Under the pieces are notes generated by a model. It ran no database searches. It was not told where the DNA came from and saw nothing but the letters and a program-made list of their open reading frames with translations. A DNA stretch of 64,000 bases from Sesamum alatum (Eukaryota > Streptophyta > Magnoliopsida > Lamiales > Pedaliaceae), in NCBI GenBank assembly GCA_034509735.1, contig JACGWO010000004.1:23541395-23605394 (forward strand), written 5' to 3'. Shown piece by piece: positions 12,480 through 25,051 of the stretch. The stretch's first letter is position 1, and every line of letters starts with the position of its first letter. The translations under genes were made by a program, and so were the position numbers.

Positions 12480-14870
12480 ATAGCCTAGCGTGCTATGTTT
12501 GTATATATTCTTGGTTCCTCCAACTTTCTTTTATGTTGAATATCCATAATCAAATTATGGTCATAATTAATATACAAACAAATTATGAATATGGATAATA
12601 CATAAACCATTTGTGTAAGCACCAAGTGAAATTTTAAAGAAAATATTTTAATAGTAAGATAATCTTTACTTGGCACAAAATAATATTTATTTTTATAATC
12701 CACTAAAATCCTTGCTAACCACGAAGTAAATGATTCCTATGGCTTCATCAATAAACTTACTTGCCACTTCATAAGCCTTAGGATCGCCTTGCTTTTACTT
12801 ACTCATTTGCTTCTTATTTAGTGTTACAACTTTTGCAAACATAAACTCTATATATCTTGCAATCATATTGCTAATATGAGTTTCAAGCTTGATATCACAT
12901 ACCTAAGAAACAATATTAGCAACCATGTTAAATTTCAACATTAAAGATACTTTAACGTGTAGCAAGACGCTTCTTGCAATACCCCTTTCAATGGCTAGTT
13001 TCATGGCAGTGGAAATACTTATCACTACTTTGATTATTTTGGTTCATTTTCTGTATGACCATTAGAACTTCCTCTCACGTGTCATATCATAGATGCTTAT
13101 TTTCCACCCCATAATAATTCCTTGTAAGTAGGTGAAGATTACACGTGTTCTGATTGAGGTGTTCGTATTATTGTAGTAAACACTTTACTTAGTGATGTTA
13201 CCATAACATCTAGTTTGTAAGATATCGTTTAATCCAACAATTGAATGTCTAACATTTCTTGTTGGTGAATTCCTCAAATGGGTCAACTCAGAGAAAATCT
13301 TTCCAAAATATATAGGTTTCATGGAACCCAAAGCAATTTTGAAATTCCCAAACCAATCAAAGTAGTGATGCTCAATTAGTGAACAAGTCACATAAAAATG
13401 GTTATGAGTGGTTTATGCATCAACAAAAATATAAGCATTCTTTCAATCAATGTTAATTTTTCAATTTATGATATGGTCTTTAATCATAAATTGCTCCCAC
13501 TATTTCTTCAAAATTCCGTAAACCCTCATATGAATTTTCGGGAAACCTTTTCCTAGTGGGCTTGAGGTCCATAGAACTATCTCCATACCCCGCTGTTATG
13601 ATTCACATGGAAATAATTTTATGATAGGTGACTTTCACCATTCTCATCCCTATGGGATCCCTAAGATGTATTGCCTCATTTTTCACATTATTCCAAGGAC
13701 TCCAAGTGAATTATGCTACTCCAAGTTAAGCCCAACCCATCAACCAAAAGGACCCCCATACTATCGCCCCCACGACTCTAAGACAGCGAAATAGCAGGTA
13801 ATCTACTTGTTCACAGTGACAGTAAAACTTTTCACTACTTTCAAATCATTCCACGACTCGTGAGACAATAAGGTGAAAGGTGATGGCATCTCATACATCG
13901 TCACCATGGATGGAAGGCTTGGATTATCAAATCCAATTTGACTTTATCCATCACGGGCTTAATATTTTAACTTGGACATTCCAAGTGAGGGTTCAAATAG
14001 TTTATTTAGGTAAGACCTCATTACAACATTTTATTCTTAGTTGTTTGTTTATCATATATATTTACATATATATCGTGTAGATACAAAAATTAAAGACACA
14101 TAAACAAGCATGCAAGGGATCAAAGCCTAGCATGTCTCTGTTGGATGGTCATGAGCCCAATCACCGAGCCCATTGTGAATCAATAGTTCAAGGCTCCATT
14201 ATCTTCTCATATATTTATCATATAAATACATCATATATATGCATCATATATTATACATGAAAAATAATATATATTATATATATGTGTATCCAGTACAACA
14301 AAAGAATTTAATCTCATATGTTAAATCAGATGATGTTTTTCATGGAATGAAATTAAATTTAATTTATGGGCACTTGATTCATAGATTTCAAATTAACTTG
14401 GACTTTCCAAGTAATAGTACTAATCATATTAGGAAAATATCTTGTTTTTTTAATCAAGTTGCAAGAGAAAAAATAATTTTTCTTCTTCAACCTTATAAGA
14501 AAAACAAAGTTGTCTTTCTCAACTTTTGAGAAGACAAAACCAAGTTTTTCTCTTCCAATTTTGCAAGAGAAACAAAGTTTTCTTCCTCAACCTTTGAAGA
14601 GAAAACCAAGTATTCTTCCTTCAACTCATGTATTAAAAATACAATTAGAAAATTGATATTCTCTTTAAAATTAAATATTTGGACTTTCCAAATCATAGTC
14701 CTAATCATATTAGGAATAATTTTGAATTTTTTCTAATCAAATTGAAAGTGAAAAACCAATTTTATTTCTTAATTTTTTATCCAAATATAAATTAGAAAAC
14801 TAATAATTTTAACAATTTTAACATATTTAGAATAATAAGAAGAATATGAGAATATACAATAATCACCATA
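12480..14870 (-). pseudogene. Copia-0 protease/gag and leader remnant
   Basis: Similarity to Copia-1 and Copia-2 is scattered. The best match is the leader phrase TTTTCGGGAAACCTTTTCC near 13537, shared with 28270-28300, followed by CCATACCCCGC and GGGATCCCTAAGA. Gag itself is hardly readable. The GC-rich leader island seen in the younger copies is absent. The stretch 14300-14830 is AT-rich with several AAGAAAAACAAAGTT-type short repeats. Confidence 0.5.
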
Positions 14871-14873
14871 AAA

Positions 14874-14948
14874 TCCGACCATGTAGGCGGAAGGTAAATC
14901 CGACCATGTAGGCGAAAGATTAAATCCGACCATGTAGGAGGAAGGTGA
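14874..14948. repeat. Three tandem copies of a 24-27-bp unit
   Basis: The unit AAATCCGACCATGTAGGCGG recurs three times (starting near 14872, 14896 and 14923) with small variations such as GGCGAAAG and GGAGGAAG. It lies immediately before the right LTR of Copia-0, where the primer binding site should be. No clear tRNA-complementary site remains. Confidence 0.75.
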
Positions 14949-14961
14949 AATACCTTAGAAT

Positions 14962-17300
14962 TAAATTTTTTTGGTGATTTATTGATTATATATATATATA
15001 TGTTAAAGTAATATATATAGATATATGCCTAGAGTGAGTACTTAGAAAACGGAATAGGAAAAAAAATGCTGGACTGTTTTCAGATTGAATTGAATGAAAC
15101 ACTAGGCATGGACACGCTTAGTGAATCGACCTACAGACAAATTTGAACAAAACACTAGACTTGGGCATGCTTACTGAATCATTCTACAGACAGATTTGAA
15201 TGAACGTTAGGCATGGGCACACTTAAATGCGAAGTTCGTTTTCTCTCAAATCTCCCTGCATCAATCATATAAGTGTTAGTTTCGTATAGGCCTCGAGACG
15301 TTAAACGCAGGGGAAATTAGAGTTTTAAATACAATACAATATTATAATTAGCGATCAAATTTCCCATCTCGTTGCTACTATGACGCGGATCTCGTGCATA
15401 AAGAAGGCAATTGAATGGTTTAGGATACCAACCTTAGTGTCCGTCGGTTGATGTAGATGACGTGAACGTTCTCAAGAACGATCCCCATCTAAGCAATCGG
15501 TAGAAAATGGCTACTAGTCCTTCGGTACAGTAAAATTATTCCCGTCATTGTTCATGGTAGGAACACATATGTCTTCCCTCTAAAGATAGTCCACACCACC
15601 TATGATGGAATCTCCAGTAACCCTATGCTAGTAGGCATTAGAGGATTTTGGTAGATCAACGATTGATCAATGGAGAAGACAAGAAACTCGTTTCTCGTTG
15701 AAAAGTTGAACGAGAGCAAGAAAGCAAAGGGAGCAAAGGAGCAAAGAAATTGCAAAGGATTGTCAAGCATTCTTGTGAATGGCAAAAGTCTCCTATTTAT
15801 AGACCTTCCAATGAAGAAGCCAAGTTAAACTTGTCTTCTTCTTCTTGCAAAGAGGAAGACAAATTTGATTCTTCTTCTTACAAAAGGACAGACTTGTTTT
15901 GTCATATTAAGAAGAGAAGTTCAACTTTGCTTCATCGTCTTCAAGAAGACAAATCCAACTTTCCTTCTTCGTCTTTCAAGAAGACAAATCCAACTTTGCT
16001 TCTTCGTTTTTCAAAAAGACAAATCCAATTTTGCTTCTTCGTCTTCAAGAAGATAAATCCAACTTTGCTTCTTCACAAGAAGACAAGTTGAACTTTGCTT
16101 CTTCAAGAAGGCAAGTTCAACTTTGCTTCTTTAGAAGAAGACAAATTCGAATTTGCTTCTTCATCTTCTCCATAATTAATCCAATTAATTGTTTCCAAAA
16201 ATTTCATCATGGATTTGTGTGTGACCCTTTTGGTTCACTACTTAGCTAGACATGGGTCTTGTATCATATATACAATTTAATTAGCAAGTAATTTGCATTA
16301 GATTAATTAGATCATATCATAATTAATCACCCTCAATTAACTCCTTAATTGGAGGGTATCCGTTACCATGGTGGCCACTTAGTAATAGTCCATGGCACTA
16401 GAGAATAGGTGAATCTACGGGAACCTATAAGTTACGAGTTCCATGCAAATATAGTCCTTCCATCAAGCTAATTTTCCGATCGAAATCTAGGGCATGGAAT
16501 TGCAATCGGTTCCCATCTTGGATTTCTATATCTATGTATCAACTCTACACTTTGTGCTACTCATTTATCAATATAGAAAACTCTGTTCCTGTTTGATCAA
16601 CTACCGTGGTCACGGATGTAGGAGAACATAATGTAGAGAACATAGGAGATTCTTCATCAACTTATTATGAGCGATGTATCCTAACTTGGAACTCAATAAC
16701 CTCCATGCATGCTCTGACTATGTCTGAAACATGGCTTTTTAACAACTATAGAAGAAACCAGAGCTGCATCAGACATGATCAAGTCATAGTCATCCTAGGC
16801 ACAAGGTTACTGTGGAACCCCAAGTCAAAGGACAACTTAATGCACTATCGTAATCAAGGAGAATCAAGTCATACCAATCATGTCCCACAAGGCTTCCATA
16901 TGACATCTCCTACGGGCCAGTTCATTGAACTTGATAACTCCTTATCAAGCACCCACTAAAGTGCGTAGACGTCATACATCATTATCTATGAAACGCAACA
17001 ATAATCATATGAACGCATCACTTAGTGCAAGTCTCTAAGGTATCATGGTCGATGCCCCGTCTCGACCGATTCATCGACTTGGAAAATTTTAGATCAAACC
17101 ATAGAGGTTGGTTTCATGGTCGCCATCACGAGTAGCACTATGATCTAAGGGCTTCAACCAAATGCATACAAATATTGTATTTAAGCATAAGATGAAGATA
17201 ACTAAAGAAAACTTCTTAGTATTAACATTTTATTGAAAACGATCGTATAGAATGGTAGATAATGAGCCAACAATTGGCTTGATAGTCACCAATTCTAACA
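14962..17300 (-). repeat. 5' LTR of Copia-0
   Basis: This is the partner of 8413-10604, beginning TAAATTTTTTTGGTG (TG changed to TA) and ending ACCAATTCTAACA. It is about 150 bp longer than its partner, partly because the internal short-repeat array (15830-16170) has more units and partly because of an extra segment near 16980-17040. The divergence from its partner is visible by eye and supports an old insertion. Confidence 0.72.
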
Positions 17301-18112
17301 ATATGTCCACAAAACTCAAGCAAATTGAAGGTGATAATGAAGAGAAAAGGGTAATAGATAATTAGTGGGTTGCCTCTTATGTAGCGCAACGTCTTTGGCT
17401 AGACGTTGTTGTGTCTCAACTTGAATAAGTCCGGCACTCTAAATCCACTTCTTCTACATAGTACACTCGGTGATGGTGTGGATTTAGGAGAATTTTGAGG
17501 TCCATGAAAGGATTTTTCCTCGAATGTATTTTACTCATGAAAGTCTTTGTTATATAAGTTCTTGGACTTATGGTGGAATTTTTATTGATTCCGCCTTAAA
17601 TGGACAATCACCTTCGAACTTAGCATTTTATACCTCCAGAGGATCAATAAAAATCTGTGAGAAAAATGAATCCACCTCGTTAGAGTGTTGTGTGGTACCA
17701 CAAATGCTAAACTTAATTGTCTCATTATCAAATTTCTTGGAGAGAATTCCGGCATCAACAGCAATTTTAGCTTTAGAAGTTTTAAGTAATGGTTTTCCTA
17801 GAAGTATAGATCTGGAATTAGGAGAATTAGCTTCCATCATATCGAGCACATAAAAATCAGCAAGAAAAAACATTTCATTAACTTGCAAATGAACATCCTC
17901 TAGAACTCCTAAGAGGTACACAATCGAACGATCCGCAAGTTCAATAACCACTCCGCTTTTTTTAAGGGACCACCATGTAAAGATTTATACATATCAAGAG
18001 GCATAACATTGATGGAAGCAACTAAAACACACATGGCTTTTTCTATTCCAATCTTACCAATTTTGCATGGGATAGAAAACGTACCTGGTTCTTTGGACTT
18101 AGTGAAGGACAA
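17301..18112 (-). pseudogene. Ty3/Gypsy gag-protease fragment
   Basis: Two minus-strand frames, 17909-18112 and 17628-17951, together resemble the retropepsin region of plant Ty3/Gypsy polyproteins. The first carries the PGTFSIPCKIG block and a degenerate active-site region, CVLVASINVMPL, where the family usually shows a DLGASIN-like sequence. The second carries ELADRSI, FFLADFYVLDM, ILLGKPLLKT and KIAVDAG, all typical of this family. A frameshift separates them near 17945. The 17301-17620 part contains GGGTTGCCTCTTATGTAGCGC-like sequence common downstream of gag-pro in such elements. The fragment is cut at 18103 by LTR-C. It is not functional. Confidence 0.75.
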
Positions 18113-19729
18113 GCGGATCAGCCCGGGAGCGCGAGCGGAAGCGAGAAAGCGAGAAAGTAGTGCGTAAATTTAAATCAAATTTAAATAAACGTGTCCCAAG
18201 GGGTGTATCCTTGGGTGCTCAACCGGGCGTTTGATGTAGGATGTATTAATGTTTAATACATACATATAACACATAGGGCATAGATGAAAATTAAAACCAT
18301 CAAAGCATAATAAAATCATTACCTTTGATGATCTTACGTATGCTCGGCTACTTGTGTTGTTCCTTCTCCGAATGCTCACGAAATCCAAACGTATGAATTG
18401 TCCAAAGGTGATCAACATCACACCGGAAGAAACACACGTCTTCTTTGCTAGAAGAAAATGGGTTTATAAAGGAATCAGTTCAAGAGAAAAATACTATGAA
18501 TTAGTGTTCTCTTAAACATACTTTGTTCTTCCTTTTGATTCCAAATCAAGTGAAGAACACAAGTGGGAAGGGAGAGAAATGGCCGAGAATGAGAGAGGAG
18601 AGAGGGCCGAATTTTAGTCTTCTTTTTTCTTAAAAAAGATGAATAATGATTGTAATACAAAAGGTGTTGTATATACTCCTATATATACATAATTAATGTG
18701 ATTATGAAAATGTGTCTAGGTTCATCCAAGGATGTCTAGATACATCCCAATCAATCACTAATAATTCTTCAATCAAGCCTACCAACTTTTAAGGTATGAT
18801 CAAATTATACCAAAAGGGAAGGGCTTGAATGGAGTTGATTTGTCTCTTACCAAAAGAGACAAGTCAAACCGCCACCTTGCATGGAACATGGCTGAATCTT
18901 GCTTCCTCCAAGGGAGCATTTTGGCCATGCTCATTATGGGAAGAAGTCCAACTTCTTCCTATTCCAAAATAGGAATTATTTCTCTTCTCGGGTCAAAATT
19001 TAACGGACCGGGTTTTATCTTAATCCAATTACGACGAACCCAAAATTAAATCCAATTTAATGTCCACTTAAATTATTCCCGTTGGTCTTTTAATCCAATC
19101 AAAAGATCCAACATCTCGACTTTTCATATTTAATCGATAAATCCAATTTACCGATTAAACGAGGGATTGATACAATACCGGCCCGTCCATCCAATGGACT
19201 ATCCCTTAAGTAATCTAATTACTTATTTATCCTTCGAGATTGACTCCAAGTCAATCTCTCAACCTCCTCGGTGATTTGTGTATGACCCTTTAGGTTCACC
19301 CTCAGCTAGACTTGGGCCCGTGTCCCACAAGGGCCCGTTACCATTGGTGGCGGTCTAGCAACGGTCCATGGAACTAGAGATTAGGTGAATGTTAGCGTGA
19401 ATATTTAGGCGCCGATTCCGTAGGGGTATGGTCCTTCCATCTACCGTCTCCCGGCCTTAGTCTAGGGTATGGAATTGGGCGTCGGTTCCCATCCTTGACT
19501 AGGCATCTATGCTTAATACTTGAGACACATATGCTTCATTACGTCCACACAGGAAACCATTCCCTGTTCGACCAACCACTATGGCCACAGCTTTAAACAG
19601 CATGAATGTGCCTTCAAGTGCATCGGAGATACCTCTGTCACATACTGACAGGGGACGGATTCTCTTCTTGGAATCCACCATCCTTGCTACACATTCCGAC
19701 TGCACTGGACAAGGCTTATAATGATCCCC
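18103..19729 (-). repeat. LTR-C, truncated copy
   Basis: The segment starts TGAAGGACAAGCGG and follows the complete solo LTR at 40821-43047 through many shared blocks, including GGAAGCGAGAAAGCG, CCAAGGGGTGTA and the CCTCGGTGATTTGTGT region. It runs to about GGACAAGGCTTATAATGATC. There the similarity stops and LTR-D sequence begins. About 600 bp of the normal right part are missing. It interrupts the Gypsy protease remnant. Confidence 0.72.
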
Positions 19730-21357
19730 GTGCTAGAGAAAAATCAAGTGTATATAATTTAGAGAGGATGGATCTACCAAACGTTATGAACTAACGTGAT
19801 CAATCCTCCTTAGGTTCAATTGTATGAAACAAAAGAACCAAAATAATTTCTTGGGAAAAGGGGGGAAGTGGCCGAGCCTAGAGAGAGATGAGTGTGTGTG
19901 TGTGTGTGTGTGTTTCTTGAATTCTCATCATCCTTTCTAAAGTGAAACCCTAGGAGTATTTATAGAGGAAGAATCCTATTCCTATTCAACCTTCAACTTT
20001 AGAACTTTAATTTGACTAGAATTTTGACCTAGTCAAACTAGGTCTTGAATTGGTCAAACCAATCCTAGTCATTCATCTCTCCTTTTAATCTCAACAATCC
20101 ATTTATTTTATAAAATATTTAAATCCCATTTAAATAATCCATGGGGCCATAAATAAATAAAATAAGTAATAATATTTATTTTAGGCCCACATAATTAATT
20201 CTAATAAATCCAATTTATTTATTTAGTTAATTACTTTTCATCTAATTAAAGGAATCAACATCCCAAGAAAAAGAGAACCGATTAAATCCAATTTAATCGT
20301 CCTACCTCTGCAAATCTAGTTCTAAATTAAATACCTTATGTGTACAGATTGTGTGTGACTCTTTAGGTTCACCCTCAGCTAGACTTGGTAGAATTCCCAA
20401 CCATCCTATGACAGAAATCCGTCCATTACCATGGGTGGCCGCCTAGCAATGGTCCATGGCACTAGAGACTAGGTGAATATACGTGGTGTGAACATTTAGG
20501 CTCTACAGTACTTTTATCCTTCCATCTTCAGTCTCACCACTTAGGGTCTAGGGCACGGAAACGTAGGTACCCATCTTAGAACTAAGTTTTGCCTCGTCCT
20601 TACAAAACGTCCCCGGGGTTGCATCCTTCTGTTCAGTTTACTGTGGCCACAGATTTATAAGGGAAGAGTCTTAGAGTATAGTGAGATGCTACTGTCAACC
20701 CTGTGACAGGAGATGGATCATCTGTTGGGATCTACTATCACGCTGCACATCTTCACTGTACTAGATAGGGCTTATTACTACTCAGCAACTACGACTTGGT
20801 AATCTCTCGCCATACCTAAGATACAGGCACGGTGTGCAGGGATCTCAGTAATCCCTCAAGTCCAAGGATCAACTTGTACTGTTGGAACCGGGAACACAAG
20901 TCATACCTAACTGACCCTACTCAAAGTCTTCCATAAGACAGTTCCTGCGAGTCACCTCAGTCAGCTGCCACCTAGCTAGCTGACCCACCAACACTGCATG
21001 GACGAGCCTCGTCACTTGTCCATGAAATACGACCGCAGATGCTTAGTGCAAGTCTCAAATGGATTCTCGATGCCCTTTCTCGAGATTCCTTGACTTGGAG
21101 AATTTCAGACCGATTCGTCGAAACTGATTTCATGAACCTACCATCCATTGCGTAGTTCCAGTTTCCCGAAATGTGATTTCAGTCTGTGGGCTTTGCTTGT
21201 GTAGTGAACAGTTATAATAAAGCAGTAAAGTGAACACGGACAAAGTGTAAGCTAGATGAATATCACTTTCTTGTTCATTACAGTTTATTAAAACTCTGAA
21301 ATTATTCAGACATAGGTTACATTAGACTAATAAGATTGGCTTCATGGTCACCTAATC
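19730..21357 (-). repeat. LTR-D, truncated copy fused to LTR-C
   Basis: From GTGCTAGAGAAAAATCAAG onward the sequence parallels the right three quarters of the Copia-1 LTR type: GAGGATGGATC, a (GT)n tract near 19890-19912, GGAGTATTTATAGAGGAAG (a minus-strand TATAAATA), and CTTTAGGTTCACC. It ends near GGTCACCTAATCTAA without a clear CA terminus. Divergence from the Copia-1 LTR shows a different subfamily. The left end of this LTR is absent, so the whole 18103-21357 block is a chimera. Confidence 0.68.
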
Positions 21358-22129
21358 TAATACGAGCATCCAGGCGCATCTGCCTACCGACTTTCCCTCA
21401 AGTCTTGGCCGCTTGCCCACATGGTGTCGTTCGTCACTGCTGATGTCCAAGTTTGCCTGGCCACCCTGACGCACAGCATTGCCTGTGCTGTCACCTAACA
21501 TTCGCTCATTAGGCCAACCTATGTACCACGTGCCAACTCTTGGCCTAGTGTCATGGCACCATAACATGCATCAATCGCCATCAGCAGTCACCATCATCTG
21601 CCGATGCCAACTTCCAGCCTTGTGCTATCCCTGTTCGGCACCCTTCGTCGAGTTCCATCCGCCTATCTGCCGCATTATGCCGACCAGCTAGAAAAATGGG
21701 GTTACACCTGCCATTTAAAGAAGTATAACCTCCTCGGGTCTCGGGCCAGTAGTTGCCACAGATAAGCCTCCAACAAATTCGGAAGAGACCTTTAAAGATT
21801 GTGATCGTTGGGACTCTTGATTAGATGAGCCTCCTCATAGGATATGCTCCGGGATTTCCAAGGAGTAGTTAGGATGAGTATGGTGATCCGCCTAGATCCC
21901 CAAGCCTTATCATAGGTAGCGTGGTTGTCCTTCCTCCAGGTGGTCAAATGGCTTTCTGCCAATTGTGCACAACGACACGTTGGTGTCCAGTTGTCTGCCC
22001 AATCATCGTCTCCTCGTTGGACTCCTACTACAGTCCATTTCCCCAAGGGATACCCCAAGGCCTTGGGTCAGGAGCCATTATCCCTTGGGCCATGTGCATC
22101 ATTGGCCCCTATTAGGTCTTTATCCGAAT
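21358..22129. other. Unclassified repeat-like DNA, possibly part of a split LTR
   Basis: This is a moderately GC-rich stretch with no recognised protein. Copia-1 is inserted directly after it. Removing Copia-1 and one TSD joins it to 32368-32403, which ends GGGGCATCACA. On the minus strand the joined segment would begin TGTGATGCCCCAAAAATGC, a start resembling those of many plant Gypsy LTRs. That makes a split LTR plausible but unproven, since no second copy is in the window. Confidence 0.35.
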
Positions 22130-22134
22130 TGAAC

Positions 22135-24112
22135 TGAAAGATTGTGGATTGTCCCGAGAAATAGCGCGAATGCGGAAGCGCGGTATAAATTTAAATAACG
22201 AAATTTAAACATGCTTTTACGAAAAATAAAGAACACGTTCAAGGGGTGTTCCCTTGAAGTTCCCGGGTGTTTGGTGTATCTCATGAATTAAAAGCATACA
22301 AGAATCATGGAGGCCATAGGATTAAAAATAAAAGAGGGACGAAAAATAAATCGGAACCTACCGATTGTTGTTTTCGTCTTCTAACCGGTACTCGCGTTGT
22401 TCCCTGATTTGCACCAAATCTCGTATATGAGACTCTCCAAATTGTGACACACAATCCACCCACGTATCTTGTACGTCGTGCTAGCGAATGAACAAGTATT
22501 TAGGAGAGGATGGATCAATCACACGTTATTAGATTAACGGGATTAATCCTCCTATGTTCAATTGTTCCAAGAACAAAAGAACAAGGAAAACAATTTTCTT
22601 GGAGAGAAAAGAGAGAGAGGGCGGACGAGAGAGGAGAGGGAGAGAAGAGTGTGTGTGTGTGTGTTTCAAGATTCATCATCCTTCCAAAGGTGAAAGGCTA
22701 GGAGTATTTATAGAGGAGGAGTTTAATCCTCATCAAACTCCAACTCTAGAAGACTAATTTGACTAGGATTTTGACCTAGTCAAAGTCCTAGTCAAAGTAG
22801 TAATTTGACCTAGTCAAATTAATCCTAGCCATCCATCTCTCCTTTTAATCTCAACCATTAATTCAATTTAATGGAATATTTAAAATCTATTTAAATATTC
22901 CAAAGGGCAACAAATAAATATAATAAATATAAATATTTATTCTAGGCCCATTAAATTAATTTTCTAATAAATCTAATTTATTAGATTAATTCCTTTTATC
23001 TAATAAAAGGAATTAACTCTTTTCAAGAAAATTAAGGACCCGATTAAATTCAATTTAATCATTCCATTTCTCCAAGTATTTAATTCTAAATTAAATACTT
23101 AATGTGTGTGGATTGTGTGTGACTTTTTAGGTTCACCTTTTAGCTAGACTTGGTCGGATTCTTAGAATCCGCCCGTTACCATGGGTGGCCATCTAGCAAT
23201 GGTCCATGGACTAGAGACTAGGTGAATATTCGGGGATGAACATTTAGGCTCTAACAGTACACTTGTCCTTCCGTCTTCGGTCTCACTACTTAGGGTCTAG
23301 GGCACGGAAATTGCAGGTACCCATTTTGGACCTAAGTGTCGGTCTATCCTTACTAAACGCCGCAAGAGAAACCTTCCCCTCTGTTCAGTTACTGTGGCCA
23401 CAGATTTTAGGGACAAGACACAGAGCATATGTGAGACTCAACTGTCAATGCTTTTTGACAGGAGACAGATCCTTTCTTGAAAACTACTGTCACTCTGTAC
23501 ATCGGAGGTGCACTAGACATGGCTTATGACTACTCAAGTGCATCTTGGCAATCTCTCACCATATCTAAGATACAACCCCGATATACAGGTAAACTCAGCA
23601 GTTCCTCAAGTCAAAGGACTTGACCTGTACTGTTGGAACCGGGAATACACGTCATACCTAGCTGACCCTACTCAAGGTCCTCCGTAAGACGGTTCCCGCG
23701 AGTCACCTCAGTCAGCTGCTCCCTAGCAGGCTAACCCACTAACACTGCTTAGACGACCTTCGTCACCCATCGATGAAATACGACAGCAGATGCTTAGTGC
23801 AAGTCTCAAGGGGAATCTCGGTACCCATTTTCGAGATTCCTTGACTTGGAGATTTTTGAACTGATTCGGAGGAACTGATTTCATGGACCTACCTCCAAGC
23901 GTAGTCCCAGTCCCCGAAATACGTTTTCAGTCCGTGGGCTTTATTTGCGTAGTGAACAGATATGTATAAAGTATATAAAGTGAACACAAACAAAGTAATG
24001 CCAAATGAATTCACTTCTTTATTCATTAACAATATATCAAATCCTTGAAATTGTCTAGACATAGGTCACATTTTGACAGCCAAGATTGGCTACATGGTCA
24101 CCTATTCTAACA
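22135..24112 (-). repeat. 3' LTR of Copia-1
   Basis: A 1,978-bp LTR with ends TGAAAG and TAACA on the plus strand. It carries a short (GT)n tract near 22648-22662 and a TATTTATA motif at 22705-22712 that reads TATAAATA on the element's strand. It is very similar to 30362-32362 over its full length, with scattered substitutions and small indels. Confidence 0.92.
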
Positions 24113-24125
24113 ATCTCCCACTTGA
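24113..24125 (-). other. Polypurine tract of Copia-1
   Basis: The plus-strand sequence ATCTCCCACTTGA directly follows the LTR end. On the element's strand it reads TCAAGTGGGAGAT, immediately before the LTR start TGTTAGAATAGG. This is the expected plus-strand primer for second-strand DNA synthesis. Confidence 0.8.
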
Positions 24126-24127
24126 CC

Positions 24128-25051
24128 TTAAAGCCAATCTCCCATATGTCTAATCCCCATCTTCTCAAGATGTTGCGCATGAGCGCTCTTCGAAAAAGGC
24201 TTTGTCCGCGGATCTGCTGTGTTGTCTGCTGAGTTGACTCGGTCCATCCGAACGTCACCTCTTCCTACCATTTCTCTTAGAAGATGATAGCGTTTAAGAA
24301 TGTGTTTAGAATGGTGATGAGATCTCGGTTCCTTTGCTTGCGCTATTGCACCGTTGTTACTACAAAAGATGACAATGGGCTCGGCGATGCTAGGTACCAC
24401 ACCCAACTCTTGGATGTAGTTTCTCATCCAGACCGCTTCCTTGGCCGCTTCTGAAGCTGCTATGTATTCGGCCTCAGTGGTGGTGTCAGCAGTGGTTGCT
24501 TGCTTGGAACTTTTCCAAGCTACTGCTCCTCCATTAAGCCTGAATACATAACCCGATTGAGACTTGGCATCATTGTCATCAGACTGGAAGCTAGTGTCTC
24601 TAAAGCCTTCCAGGATCAGTTCTCCATTGCGATAGACTAAGAACATTTTCTTAGTCCTCCTTAGGTACTTAAGGATGCCCTTAACAGCATTCCAATGTGC
24701 CTCTCCTGCACAAGACTGATATTTGCTTGTCACGCTCAAAGCGTAAGCAATGTCAAGCCTAATGCAGTGGACCGCATATTGGATGCTACCTGCGGCAGAA
24801 GCATAGGGAATGACTTTAATCCTTTCAAGTTCCTCATCAGTCTGCGGGGACTGTTTCTTGGATAACTTGATCCCATGCCTCATGGGAAGGACTCCCCGTT
24901 TGGAGTTGTCCATCCGATATCTCTTTAGGACTTTCTCCATATACGAGTTTTGGGTGAGCCCTAACATCCTTTTAGATCTGTCCCTGACAATCTGGATGCC
25001 TAGGATGTAGGAGGCTTCACCCAAGTCCTTCACCCAACATTCTAACATCAT
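24128..25051 (-). pseudogene. Copia-1 reverse transcriptase C-part and RNase H
   Basis: A 307-codon open frame covers the end of pol. It begins in the reverse transcriptase thumb region (KDLGEASYILGIQ, LTQNSYMEKVLKRY) and continues into Copia RNase H (DAKSQSGYVFRLNGG, WKSSKQATTADTTTEAEYIA, then HSKHILKRYHLLRE). RNase H would degrade the RNA strand during reverse transcription. The frame is separated from the upstream reverse transcriptase frame by a 35-bp deletion near 25037 relative to Copia-2a. In addition DTSFQSD stands where Copia-2a has DASFQSD. It is a fragment of a polyprotein, not a free gene. Confidence 0.85.

Larger units (their letters stand above)
8413..17300 (-). mobile_element. 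Copia-0: old, heavily decayed Ty1/Copia element
   Basis: Two related LTRs of about 2.2-2.3 kb (8413-10604 and 14962-17300) flank an internal region with recognisable but shredded Copia pol on the minus strand. Just inside the left LTR is ATCTCCCACTCGACC, the complement of a polypurine tract, as in Copia-1. Pol order on the minus strand is gag/leader (about 12500-13870), integrase (about 11600-12060), reverse transcriptase (about 11110-11460), then the RNase H end near 10610-10900. The many stops and frameshifts make it the oldest Copia copy here. The flanks CCATG and ATATG do not match exactly, so the target duplication is unresolved. It splits the Gypsy-type remnant. Confidence 0.8.

Noticed and set aside
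23263..23529. An 88-codon frame recurring in five LTRs (also 31512, 39726, 48101, 54184)
   Set aside because: It begins at TTG, is antisense to the elements, and is broken differently in some copies. It recurs because the LTRs are related.
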